DNA of 64,000 nt from Candidatus Dormiibacter spiritus (GTDB lineage Bacteria > Chloroflexota > Dormibacteria > Dormibacterales > Dormibacteraceae), in the NCBI GenBank assembly GCA_003244185.1, contig QHBT01000037.1, forward strand, positions 53,592 through 117,591, written 5' to 3'. The notes under the pieces are model-generated. The model was given only the letters and a program-made list of their open reading frames with translations, was not told the DNA's origin and did no database searches. Shown piece after piece: positions 1 through 7,185 of this stretch. Made by a program: the position numbers and the translations under genes. Each line of letters starts with the position of its first letter. Position 1 is the first letter of the stretch.

Positions 1-201
1 CAGGGCCTCAGCGGTCGGATGCTCCTCCAGGTCCACGATGAGCTCGTCTTCGAGGTGCCTGAAGTCGAGCTGGAGCGCTTCGCTGAGATGGTGCCCAGGG
101 TTATGACGGAGGCCTACGAGCTCTCCAGCCACCTGGAGGTGGAAGCCAAGCAGGGCCTCAACTGGGCTGACCTGGCGAAGCTGGCCACAGTCGTCGGCTA
201 G
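1..201 (+). CDS. polA: DNA polymerase I, C-terminal end (partial)
   Basis: Only the last 66 codons lie in the window; the gene enters from the left edge in frame 1 and stops with TAG. The peptide carries LLQVHDELVFEVP, which is motif C of family A DNA polymerases and includes the His-Asp pair at the metal-binding active site, followed by the usual helical tail ending in LNWADLAKLATVVG. Pol I fills gaps in excision repair and replaces Okazaki primers. The next gene, mutM, starts 14 nt after the stop, a polA-mutM order common in bacteria that suggests co-transcription. Confidence 0.93.
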   Translation, partial: QGLSGRMLLQVHDELVFEVPEVELERFAEMVPRVMTEAYELSSHLEVEAKQGLNWADLAKLATVVG

Positions 202-215
202 GGCCGGGGGGAGCG

Positions 216-1040
216 TTGCCGGAGCTGCCCGAGGTCGAAACCATTGCCGCCGACCTGCGCCCACATCTGGTCGGCCGCACGTTGACCGCCTGCGACCTGC
301 GATTTCCGGCAGTCGTCAGGTATCCCGAGCCGGAGGCCTTTGCTCGCGGCCTGCCCGGTCAGCGCATCGAGGCCCTCACCCGGCGCGGCAAATACATCCT
401 GCACCACCTGAGCGGCGGCAGCCTGCTGGTGGTGCATCTGGGCATGACCGGCGAGTGGCGGCTGGCCGCAGCCGCGGACCCTGAGCCCGCTCACCTGCAT
501 GCTGTCTTGGCGCTGGATGACGGCCGGCAGCTCCGCTGGCGCGATGTCCGGCGCTTCGGCCGGCTTCTGCTCGGCATTGAGTCCGAGCTGCTGGCCGCCC
601 GGAAGCTGCCACAGCTGGGTCCCGAGCCCATTGATCCTAAGTTCACGGCCGCCGACCTGCACCGGCGGCTGCGCCGCCGGCGAGCGCCTATCAAGCTGCT
701 CCTACTTGACCAGTCAGTCCTGGCAGGCGTCGGCAACATCTACGCGGATGAGGCCCTGCACCAAGCGGGCATCCGGCCCGACCGCCCCTCCGGTGCGATA
801 GGCCGCCCGCGTATCGCACGTCTGCGCGCGGCGCTCGATGTCCTCCTGCGGCAGGCGATCGCCAACCGGGGCAGCAGCGTAGACAGCTACCGCGACGCCT
901 GGGGTGAGCTGGGCGCACAGCAGGAGCAGCTGCGCGTCTACGGCCGTGGCGGCCAGCCCTGCCTCACCTGCGGCCGCGCCCTGACCCTGACGCGCTTGGG
1001 CGGTCGCAGCACAGTTTTCTGCCGCCGGTGCCAGCGTTGA
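216..1040 (+). CDS. mutM: Formamidopyrimidine-DNA glycosylase (Fpg/MutM)
   Basis: 274 aa, the usual family length. It removes 8-oxoguanine and other oxidised purines and nicks the abasic site. The start is TTG, preceded by a GGGGGAG ribosome site, and gives the N-terminus MPELPEVET, in which Pro2 (after Met removal) is the Schiff-base nucleophile and Glu3 the acid. Lys59 in RRGKY and HLGMTG near residue 74 are conserved. SVLAGVGNIYADEAL is the helix-two-turn-helix, and the C-terminus is a CX2C-X16-CX2C zinc finger (CLTCG...CRRC). It lies directly behind polA, fitting a repair operon. Confidence 0.96.
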   Translation: MPELPEVETIAADLRPHLVGRTLTACDLRFPAVVRYPEPEAFARGLPGQRIEALTRRGKYILHHLSGGSLLVVHLGMTGEWRLAAAADPEPAHLHAVLALDDGRQLRWRDVRRFGRLLLGIESELLAARKLPQLGPEPIDPKFTAADLHRRLRRRRAPIKLLLLDQSVLAGVGNIYADEALHQAGIRPDRPSGAIGRPRIARLRAALDVLLRQAIANRGSSVDSYRDAWGELGAQQEQLRVYGRGGQPCLTCGRALTLTRLGGRSTVFCRRCQR

Positions 1041-1076
1041 AGGCGGCGCGCCCAGACTGGGTACGGTTCTCCTGAC

Positions 1077-1724
1077 GTGTCAGCTTTGAACCGAAGCTTG
1101 CTGTTTCTGGCGATCCTCAGTCTCGCCTTCCTCGCCTACACACAGATCGTCGCCGCAAGCGCGACTTCGATCCTGGACGTCCGGGCGGCTCACTTCTTTG
1201 CCGGGCTCTGGAATCCCGCCGGCGAGCCGGCCGGCCAGGTTCTCGCGGTGCTTGGCGGAGTCGAGTTCACAGTCCTCCTCATACTGGGACTTGCTCTGTA
1301 CCTGTGGCGAGCCGGCTTTCGAGCGGAGGTGTGGGTCGCCCTGGCCTATCCCGCTGCGGTGCTGATAGAAGTGCTCTACAAGCGCCTCCTCGACCATCCC
1401 GGGCCCTTCATCCATCACGCCGACGGGCCGAGTCCGAGCGATATGGCGGCCAGCGGCGCCGGGATCGCCAACAGCTACCCCAGCGGCCACATGGTTCGCA
1501 CAGTGCTCGTCTACGGTCTCCTGGCCTTTGTGCTGCACAGACTCCTGCCTGACGGCTGGGGCCGCCGGCTGGCTCTGCCGCTGGCAGCCGTCATGATTGC
1601 GCTGATGGCTCTGGATCGGCTCTACCTGGGCGTGCACTGGCAGTCGGACGTCATCGGAGGCGCGCTCCTGGGAGGCGCAGCTCTCGCCGGCGCGATCGCC
1701 TGGCTCGAGGTGCCTCGTGGCTGA
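1077..1724 (+). CDS. PAP2-family phosphatase, membrane protein
   Basis: 215 aa with about five hydrophobic helices. The lipid phosphatase signature is present: a degenerate first motif around Lys102 (YKRLLDHPGP), PSGH at 135-138, and RLYLGVHWQSD with Arg181, His187 and Asp191. Family members dephosphorylate lipid phosphates such as undecaprenyl pyrophosphate or phosphatidic acid at the membrane; the substrate here cannot be read from sequence. The start is GTG; a TACGGT box ends 9 nt upstream. The 3' end overlaps cutA by 8 nt, so the two are probably translationally coupled. Confidence 0.85.
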   Translation: MSALNRSLLFLAILSLAFLAYTQIVAASATSILDVRAAHFFAGLWNPAGEPAGQVLAVLGGVEFTVLLILGLALYLWRAGFRAEVWVALAYPAAVLIEVLYKRLLDHPGPFIHHADGPSPSDMAASGAGIANSYPSGHMVRTVLVYGLLAFVLHRLLPDGWGRRLALPLAAVMIALMALDRLYLGVHWQSDVIGGALLGGAALAGAIAWLEVPRG

Positions 1725-2046
1725 GGCGGAGGCGGTGCTGTTGATCACCACGCTGGCGGCTCGGGATGAGGCCGAGAGCATAGGCGAGGCCCTGGTGGAG
1801 AAACGGTTGGCCGCTTGCGGCTCGGTCGTCCCCATGGTTCACTCCTTCTTCCGCTGGAAGGGCAGCCTGCACCGCGAGCACGAGGCACTGCTGCTGGTGA
1901 AGACCACGAAAGCCGCTTCGGCGGCGGCCCAGGCGGAGATCCGCTCGCGGCACTCCTACGAAAACCCTGAGATCCTGGAGGTACCGGTCAGCGGCGGTTC
2001 GGCCGAGTATCTGGACTGGCTCGCCAGCGAGGTCAGCCCGCGCTGA
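1717..2046 (+). CDS. cutA: Divalent-cation tolerance protein CutA
   Basis: 109 aa, full length for the small trimeric ferredoxin-like CutA1 family. Typical segments are LITTLAARDEAESIGEALVE, a KRLAACG strand, the VHSFFRWKG turn, and HSYENPEILEVPV near the C-terminus. CutA is linked to copper and other divalent-ion tolerance, although its biochemical role is unsettled. The start is GTG, inside the end of the PAP2 gene. No metal regulator is nearby. Confidence 0.93.
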   Translation: MAEAEAVLLITTLAARDEAESIGEALVEKRLAACGSVVPMVHSFFRWKGSLHREHEALLLVKTTKAASAAAQAEIRSRHSYENPEILEVPVSGGSAEYLDWLASEVSPR

Positions 2047-2089
2047 GCGACTCTCCGGCCGGCTGCGTGCCTGGCCGGCTGCGTGCCTG

Positions 2090-2255
2090 GCCGGCTGTAG
2101 CATGGGCAACGCCCTGACGGGCAAGGGAAGCCGGTGCGAATCCGGCGCTGTCGCGCAACTGTCAGCGGGGAGCCCCGCCCAAGACGCCACTGGATGAAGA
2201 TCTGGGAAGGCGGGCCGGGGTGGCGATCCGCAAGCCAGGAGACCTGACCGTCGGG
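2090..2255 (+). ncRNA. Cobalamin (B12) riboswitch
   Basis: The conserved core is easy to read: GGGAAGCCGGTGCGAATCC at about 2132-2150, then GCGCTGTCGCGCAACTGT, and the B12 box AGCCAGGAGACCTG at 2233-2246. Spacing between these blocks fits the cobalamin aptamer class. It lies in the leader of the lipoprotein-ECF transporter operon and should repress that operon when adenosyl- or other cobalamins are abundant. A GC-rich hairpin follows at 2281-2309 and may form part of the expression platform. Exact ends are estimated. Confidence 0.93.
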
Positions 2256-2280
2256 GAGGCAACCCGTCCGCGCGAACGGT

Positions 2281-2309
2281 GGGGAGGCCGCCGGCGGCCG
2301 GCGTTCCCC
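2281..2309 (+). promoter_or_regulatory. GC-rich hairpin in riboswitch leader
   Basis: GGGGA (2281-2285) can pair with TCCCC (2305-2309) around a self-complementary GC-rich core. It sits between the B12 box and the lipoprotein ribosome site (AGGAG near 2330) and could serve as the switching stem. No U-run follows, so translational control is as likely as termination. Confidence 0.4.
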
Positions 2310-2342
2310 GCGGCTGGGAGAGCGCCGCCAGGAGATCAAAGC

Positions 2343-2834
2343 ATGCGCAAGCTGCTCACGGCCAGCGCGATACTGGCCCTAATCACCATCGCCTGCGGGC
2401 CCGGCTCCGGTACTGCCTCGCAAACGCCTTCCGGTCAGGCCAGCTGTGTGAACGCGCAGGCCCCGCACCGAGCCTATGTGGTGGTTGAACATCTGTCAGG
2501 CAGGGTGGTCCAGGCGTGTGTCGGTTTCCAAGGCGATTCCATCAACGGCCCCAACCTCATGAAGAACAGCGGCGTTGAGTTCCGGACCAGCACCACTTCT
2601 CTTGGTCTGGGCATCTGCCAGGTCGACAACGAACCTGCCCACTTCGACCAGTGCTTTCCTCCGAACGCGCCGTACTGGGATCTGCTTCTAGATTCAAGGG
2701 GTCAACCGGCTTGGCAGGAGTCGTCCACGGGCCTGGATCATGTCCAGGTCGCCGATGGCGGCGCGATCGGCTGGCAGTACAGGCCCCAGACTGGAAGCCC
2801 ACCTGCCCTGCCGCCTCTGCCCAAGCGGACCTAG
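2343..2834 (+). CDS. Lipoprotein with DUF4430 (transcobalamin-like) domain, predicted corrinoid-binding
   Basis: 163 aa from ATG with AGGAG 9 nt upstream. Residues 1-17 are a signal peptide and TIAC (15-18) a lipobox, giving a lipid-anchored Cys18. The body resembles DUF4430, the domain at the C-terminus of eukaryotic transcobalamin and intrinsic factor: LGLGICQVD, then CFPPNAPYWDLLLD, then GLDHVQVADGGAIGWQY. Direct control by a cobalamin riboswitch and the ECF transporter immediately downstream suggest that it captures a corrinoid outside the membrane. The function is inferred; the domain match is by eye. Confidence 0.75.
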   Translation: MRKLLTASAILALITIACGPGSGTASQTPSGQASCVNAQAPHRAYVVVEHLSGRVVQACVGFQGDSINGPNLMKNSGVEFRTSTTSLGLGICQVDNEPAHFDQCFPPNAPYWDLLLDSRGQPAWQESSTGLDHVQVADGGAIGWQYRPQTGSPPALPPLPKRT

Positions 2835-2836
2835 CA

Positions 2837-3685
2837 ATGGCTGGCCGGCTGCACCCGCGAGCTGTCGCCGCCTGGGCGCTGACCTGCGTGGTACTGGCCC
2901 TGGCGACTAGCAACCCGCTCTACCGGGTGTTGGCGGCTGTCATCAGCCTGACAGTTCTGATCCGCTTGGCCGGCTGGCGGCGGGTGCGCCGGCTGCTCCT
3001 GGCGGCCGGCATCCTGGCTGGCACCACCGCCCTGCTGAACGTCGTGGTCGCCCACGTCGGTGAAACAGTGCTCTGGACGCTGCCCGGCTGGCTGCCTGGC
3101 CTGGGCGGTCCCTGGACCCTGGAGGCGCTCGCCTACGGGCTCTTCAGTGGTGTGGGCCTCATGGCCTGCCTCTTCGGCGCCGCCTCGCTCACGCTGCTGC
3201 TGGAACCTGACGAGCTGATCGATGCCCTGCCCGGCTGGCTGGACAGGACGGGGGGGACCCTGGCGATGACGCTGGGACTGGCCGGCGCCCTGCGCTCCAC
3301 AGTGGGCCAGGTGGTGGAGGGGCAGAGGCTGCGTGGCTGGCGCCTGCGCGGGCCCCGCTCCTGGGCCGAGATCACGGTGCCGGTGGTGCTGACGGCGGTC
3401 GAGGGCTCGATCCAGCTCGCCGAGGCCATGGAGGCACGGGGTTACGGCGCCGGCCCGCGCAGCCGCTGGCAGCGGCCGGGCCTGAGCTCACCTGACCGTG
3501 TGCTTGTGGTCGGCTCAGCGGCTGCGCTCGTTCTGTTCATCGCTGCCCGGCTGGGCGGCCGGACGGCTGAGTGGTACCCCTATCCTTCCTTGAGCCTGCC
3601 GGCGCTGGAGCCGCTGCCGCTCGCTGCCTTCCTGCTCCTGGCGCTTCCTCTGTTCCTATGGCCCGGGCGACCCTCCGCAGCCTGA
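2837..3685 (+). CDS. ecfT: ECF transporter transmembrane component EcfT (CbiQ family)
   Basis: 282 aa from ATG two bases after the lipoprotein stop. Several hydrophobic helices flank a cytoplasmic region with the two Arg-containing coupling motifs of EcfT: QRLRGWRLRG and AMEARGYG. In ECF transporters this subunit couples the two ATPases to the substrate-binding S protein. The gene is tightly coupled to the lipoprotein upstream and overlaps the ATPase gene by 28 nt, so T, A-A' and S form one dedicated (group I) module under the cobalamin riboswitch. Confidence 0.88.
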   Translation: MAGRLHPRAVAAWALTCVVLALATSNPLYRVLAAVISLTVLIRLAGWRRVRRLLLAAGILAGTTALLNVVVAHVGETVLWTLPGWLPGLGGPWTLEALAYGLFSGVGLMACLFGAASLTLLLEPDELIDALPGWLDRTGGTLAMTLGLAGALRSTVGQVVEGQRLRGWRLRGPRSWAEITVPVVLTAVEGSIQLAEAMEARGYGAGPRSRWQRPGLSSPDRVLVVGSAAALVLFIAARLGGRTAEWYPYPSLSLPALEPLPLAAFLLLALPLFLWPGRPSAA

Positions 3686-5037
3686 GCTACCAGTACCCTG
3701 CCGCAGCCGAGCTGGCGCTGCGGGCGGTGGACCTGGAACTCGACGCCGGCCTCACAGCGCTCGTCGGACCCTCCGGAGGTGGCAAGTCGACCCTCCTCCG
3801 GCTCCTCAACGGCTTGGTGCCGCACTTCCATGGCGGCCGGATCTCCGGCCAGGTGACGGTGGGCGGTCTTGATGTTCTGCGCACGCCCACCCGGCGCCTG
3901 GCCCGGGAAGTTGGCTTCGTATTCCAGGATCCCGAGCTGCAGGCTGTGCGCTCCTGGGTCGAGCGGGAGGTCGCCTTCGGCTTGGAGAACGAGGCGGTTG
4001 GGGGGCCGGCTCTGCGCCAAGGCGTCGCGGAGGCGCTCGCGCGCGTGGGAGCGCTGCACCTGGCCGGCCGCCGGCTGGCGACGCTCTCCGGTGGCGAGCG
4101 GCAGCGGGTGGCGCTCGCCTCGGCGCTGGCGCTGAGGCCCCAGCTGCTGGCGTTGGACGAGCCCACTTCGCAGCTCGATCACGAGGGGACCGAACTGGTT
4201 GCCGCAGCTTGCCAAGCACTGGCCGCCGAGGGGTTGGCGGTGGTGGTGGCAGAGCATCGTGACGAGTGGCTGGGGCCGCTGGCGCAGCGCACGCTTCTGG
4301 TCGAGGCCGGCCGCGTCGAGGACTTGGGGCCGGCGGCCGGAGACCGATTCACGAGTCTCGAGCCGGCCGCCTACCGGACGCCGGCGCACCGGGGCGTGGA
4401 GGCCTGGGCGGTGCGAGGAGCGACGGTCGGCCCGGCGGGCCTGCCGCTCCTGCAGGACTTGGACCTGGCGGGGGCGACCGGCGAGGTGCTGGCGTTGACG
4501 GGACCCAACGGCGGCGGCAAGACTACCCTGCTGCGGCTGCTGGCGGGGACGCTGCCGCCGCTGTCCGGCGCGGTCAGCCGGACGCCGGGCAGGGTCGCCT
4601 TCCTGCCTCAGAACCCGGCTGCGCTGCTCTACCGAGCCAGCATCAGAGAGGAGCTTCGGGCGACGCTGGACCGGGCAGCCTCGGCCGAACCGCCCGAGCA
4701 GGTCCTCGGCGAATTGGGCCTGCTCGCCCAGGCCGAACGCGATCCGCGGGATCTCTCCAGCGGCCAGCGCCAGCGAGCAGCGATCGCAGCGGTGCTCGCT
4801 GGGTCGCCCCGGCTGGCGCTGCTCGACGAGCCGACCCGGGGGATGGACCGCTCAGCCCGCACCGGCCTGCGGCGACTGGTCGGTCGGCTGGCGGCTGAGG
4901 GCTCAGCGGTGATCATCGCCACGCACGACAGCCAGCTGGTGGGGGAGGTCTGCGATAGGGTGCTGCTGGTGCAGGCTGGGACAGTGCGCGAGCAGCCCGC
5001 GCTGCGCGCCGACCTCGCACCGCAGGGGCCGGGATGA
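3658..5037 (+). CDS. ECF transporter ATPase, two fused ABC domains (A-A')
   Basis: 459 aa with two complete ABC cassettes. The first has Walker A GPSGGGKST, Q-loop VFQDPELQ, signature LSGGERQR, Walker B LLALDEPTSQLD and switch His in VVAEHR. The second has GPNGGGKTT, LPQNPAA, LSSGQRQR, LALLDEPTRGMD and IIATHD. ECF modules usually use two separate ATPases; here they are one chain, as in several CbiO/YkoD-like proteins. I chose ATG 3658 because the conserved cassette begins right after it. It overlaps ecfT by 28 nt and the S gene by 4 nt (ATGA). Confidence 0.93.
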   Translation: MARATLRSLSYQYPAAAELALRAVDLELDAGLTALVGPSGGGKSTLLRLLNGLVPHFHGGRISGQVTVGGLDVLRTPTRRLAREVGFVFQDPELQAVRSWVEREVAFGLENEAVGGPALRQGVAEALARVGALHLAGRRLATLSGGERQRVALASALALRPQLLALDEPTSQLDHEGTELVAAACQALAAEGLAVVVAEHRDEWLGPLAQRTLLVEAGRVEDLGPAAGDRFTSLEPAAYRTPAHRGVEAWAVRGATVGPAGLPLLQDLDLAGATGEVLALTGPNGGGKTTLLRLLAGTLPPLSGAVSRTPGRVAFLPQNPAALLYRASIREELRATLDRAASAEPPEQVLGELGLLAQAERDPRDLSSGQRQRAAIAAVLAGSPRLALLDEPTRGMDRSARTGLRRLVGRLAAEGSAVIIATHDSQLVGEVCDRVLLVQAGTVREQPALRADLAPQGPG

Positions 5038-5822
5038 GGCTGGCGTTCCTCTCGCTGCTGGGGCTGGCGCTCTTCGCCTGGCCCTTTCTGGGCGGCGGGC
5101 TGCCGGCCGACACGGCGGCGGCGGCTATCGCCATCGCCGCGCTGGGGGCGCTGCTCCTGCTGGAGGTCGGCTTCCGGCACCTGGACGCTCGCCAGGTGGC
5201 ACTGCTGGCGGCACTGGCTGCGCTCGACACCGCCTTCCGGCTCGCGATTCCCTCCGCCTCCGGCGTGGGCGGCTTCAGCCCCATCTTCTTCCTGGTCCTG
5301 CTCGCCGGCTTCGTGTTTGGGCCCTCCTACGGCTTCCTGCTGGGCGGCTTCACCATCCTCGTCTCCTCGCTGGCGGAGGGCGCAGTCGGGCCCTGGGTGC
5401 CGTACCAGATCTTCGCCACCGGCTGGGTGGGCGTCAGCGCCGGGATCGCCGGTCTCCTCTTGCCAGCTCGCTGGCGGCAGCAACGCTGGCCGGCGCTGAT
5501 GGTGCTGGCCGGGGTCGGTGCGCTGGGCGGCTGGGCCTTCGGCGCGCTCATGGACATCCAGGTCTGGGTGGCTTTCTACAGCGGTCCCGGGCAGCTGGGC
5601 TGGGTGCCCGGCATGGCTGCCGGCGAAGCGCTCGCCCACTTTGGCCGCTTCTACCTGCTCACGTCCTTGGCCTATGACACCTTCCGCGCCGTGGGCAACG
5701 CGCTGATGGTCCTCTTGCTGGGAGTCCCTGTGCTGGTCGCGCTGAGACGGGTGCAGCGGCGGCTGAGATTTGAGATCGTGGAGAACTATGCAGCCTTCCA
5801 CCTACCCGCTGATCGACCCTGA
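5034..5822 (+). CDS. ECF transporter S component, predicted cobalamin or corrinoid uptake
   Basis: 262 aa with about seven or eight hydrophobic segments and few charged residues until the basic C-terminus (RRVQRRLRFE). Segments such as GGFSPIFFLVLLAGFVFGPSYGFLLGG and the helices that follow resemble ECF S subunits. It starts within the ATPase stop (ATGA) and completes the T-A-A'-S module. Substrate assignment to cobalamin or a precursor rests on the riboswitch and the transcobalamin-like lipoprotein, not on binding residues. The 3' end overlaps moeA by 35 nt. Confidence 0.8.
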   Translation: MRLAFLSLLGLALFAWPFLGGGLPADTAAAAIAIAALGALLLLEVGFRHLDARQVALLAALAALDTAFRLAIPSASGVGGFSPIFFLVLLAGFVFGPSYGFLLGGFTILVSSLAEGAVGPWVPYQIFATGWVGVSAGIAGLLLPARWRQQRWPALMVLAGVGALGGWAFGALMDIQVWVAFYSGPGQLGWVPGMAAGEALAHFGRFYLLTSLAYDTFRAVGNALMVLLLGVPVLVALRRVQRRLRFEIVENYAAFHLPADRP

Positions 5823-7008
5823 CCAGGCACTCGCCCTGGTCCTTCAGGAGGTTGCCGTACTGGGCACAGAGGAGCTGCCGCTGGCTGCCTGCCCGAACCG
5901 CGTGCTGGCCCAGGACCTGATCGCCGAGCAGGATCTGCCTCCCTTTCGAAGCAGCGCTGTGGACGGCTATGCGCTGCGCGCCGCCGACTCTGGCGGCCGC
6001 CTGCCGCTGGCCGGAGAGGCGGCAGCCGGCCGGCCGTTCCAGGGCAGCTTGCCGCAGGCGGCCGCCGCCAGGATCCTGACCGGCGGGGTGCTGCCTGAGG
6101 GCGCCGACACGGTGGTCATGCTGGAGGAGGTCCGAGCCGGCGCTGACTGGGTGGAGGTGCCGGCCGGGCTAAGGCCTGGCAGCAACTATCACCGCCCGGG
6201 GGCCGACCTCACCACGGGCACTCGCGTTCTCCGCCGGGGAGACGTGCTCGGGCCGGCGGAGCTCGGCCTGGCCGCCGCGCTCAACCGGCCGTCCCTGATC
6301 GTGCATCGGCGCCCGCGCGTCGCGCTCATGTCGACGGGGGACGAGCTGGTCCAGGTCGGGGGCAGGCCGGAGGGGGGCCAAATCATCGACTCCAACCGCT
6401 GGGCCCTGCTGGCGGCGCTGGGCGAGGCCGGCGCTGAGGTGAGCCTGCTGCCGGCGGCTCCTGACGACCCGGCTCAGCTGCGCCAGCTGGTGCTGGGGGC
6501 GCTGATCGAGCACGAGGTGCTGGTCACCTCGGGTGGCGTCTCGGTCGGTTCCCACGACCTCGTAAAGCCGCTCCTGGAGTCGCTGGGCAAGGTGCACATC
6601 GGCAGGGTCAAGCTCAAGCCGGGCAAGCCTTTCACGTTTGCCACGCTGTCTGAGGACCGGGTCGCCTTCGGCCTACCGGGCTTTCCGGTCAGCTCGCTGG
6701 TCACCTTCGAGGTCTTCGTGCGGCCGGCTCTGCGCCGGATGCAGGGATTCCGCCAGCTGCAGCGGCCGCGCCTGCCGGTCAGGCTCGACTTCGAGGCCAA
6801 ACCGGCGGCCGGCCGCACTGAGTACCACCGGGTATCCCTGCGCCGGCGGGGCGACGAGCTGATCGCTCAGACCACTGGCTCTCAATCCTCGTCGCGGCTT
6901 CTGAGCCTGGTCGGAGCGCACGCGTTGGTGCGGATCCCGTCAGGCGACGAGCCAGTCCGGCGCGGCAGCCAGGTGGAGGCGCTGATCCTGAACCTGCCTG
7001 CCGACTGA
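5788..7008 (+). CDS. moeA: Molybdopterin molybdenumtransferase MoeA
   Basis: 406 aa from ATG 5788, which follows GTGGAG; a TTG 18 nt upstream is an alternative start. MoeA inserts molybdate into adenylylated molybdopterin. Diagnostic parts are LPPFRSSAVDGYALR near the N-terminus, the MoCF-binding core with MSTGDELVQVG, TSGGVSVGSHD and KPGKPFTF, and GLPGFPVSSLVTFE before the C-terminal beta domain. It overlaps the ECF S gene, so it is probably read from the same transcript. No other molybdopterin genes are in the window. Confidence 0.94.
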   Translation: MQPSTYPLIDPDQALALVLQEVAVLGTEELPLAACPNRVLAQDLIAEQDLPPFRSSAVDGYALRAADSGGRLPLAGEAAAGRPFQGSLPQAAAARILTGGVLPEGADTVVMLEEVRAGADWVEVPAGLRPGSNYHRPGADLTTGTRVLRRGDVLGPAELGLAAALNRPSLIVHRRPRVALMSTGDELVQVGGRPEGGQIIDSNRWALLAALGEAGAEVSLLPAAPDDPAQLRQLVLGALIEHEVLVTSGGVSVGSHDLVKPLLESLGKVHIGRVKLKPGKPFTFATLSEDRVAFGLPGFPVSSLVTFEVFVRPALRRMQGFRQLQRPRLPVRLDFEAKPAAGRTEYHRVSLRRRGDELIAQTTGSQSSSRLLSLVGAHALVRIPSGDEPVRRGSQVEALILNLPAD

Positions 7009-7155
7009 GAGTGCCCTGACGGCGAAGGTCCTGTTGTCGCCGAGGCCGACCGGAGGGGCGTCGTCAGCTATGAACGTCAGCGGCCAAACCTGTAGGCGAT
7101 GATGCAGGGCGACCGGCAGGCACCATCCCTTCGCCTGGACCCAGAGAACCATTCA

Positions 7156-7169
7156 CGAACGGCTGTTCG
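7156..7169 (+). promoter_or_regulatory. LexA (SOS) box upstream of uvrB
   Basis: CGAACGGCTGTTCG is a perfect 5-4-5 palindrome matching the Gram-positive LexA operator CGAAC-N4-GTTCG. It ends 3 nt before the proposed -10 box of uvrB, so a bound repressor would block the promoter. Confidence 0.85.
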
Positions 7170-7172
7170 CCC

Positions 7173-7178
7173 TAGACT
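7173..7178 (+). promoter_or_regulatory. -10 box of uvrB, leaderless start
   Basis: TAGACT ends 7 nt before the ATG at 7186, which places transcription initiation at or next to the start codon. Confidence 0.6.
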
Positions 7179-7185
7179 TGAGGGG

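Noticed and set aside
1080..1835. Long minus-strand open frame opposite the PAP2 and cutA genes
   Set aside because: It is antisense to two genes with clear catalytic motifs, and its translation shows no domain; a GC-rich shadow frame.
4629..5801. 390-codon minus-strand frame opposite the ECF ATPase and S genes
   Set aside because: Composition is Arg/Gln/Pro-rich with no recognisable motif, and the plus-strand genes are certain.
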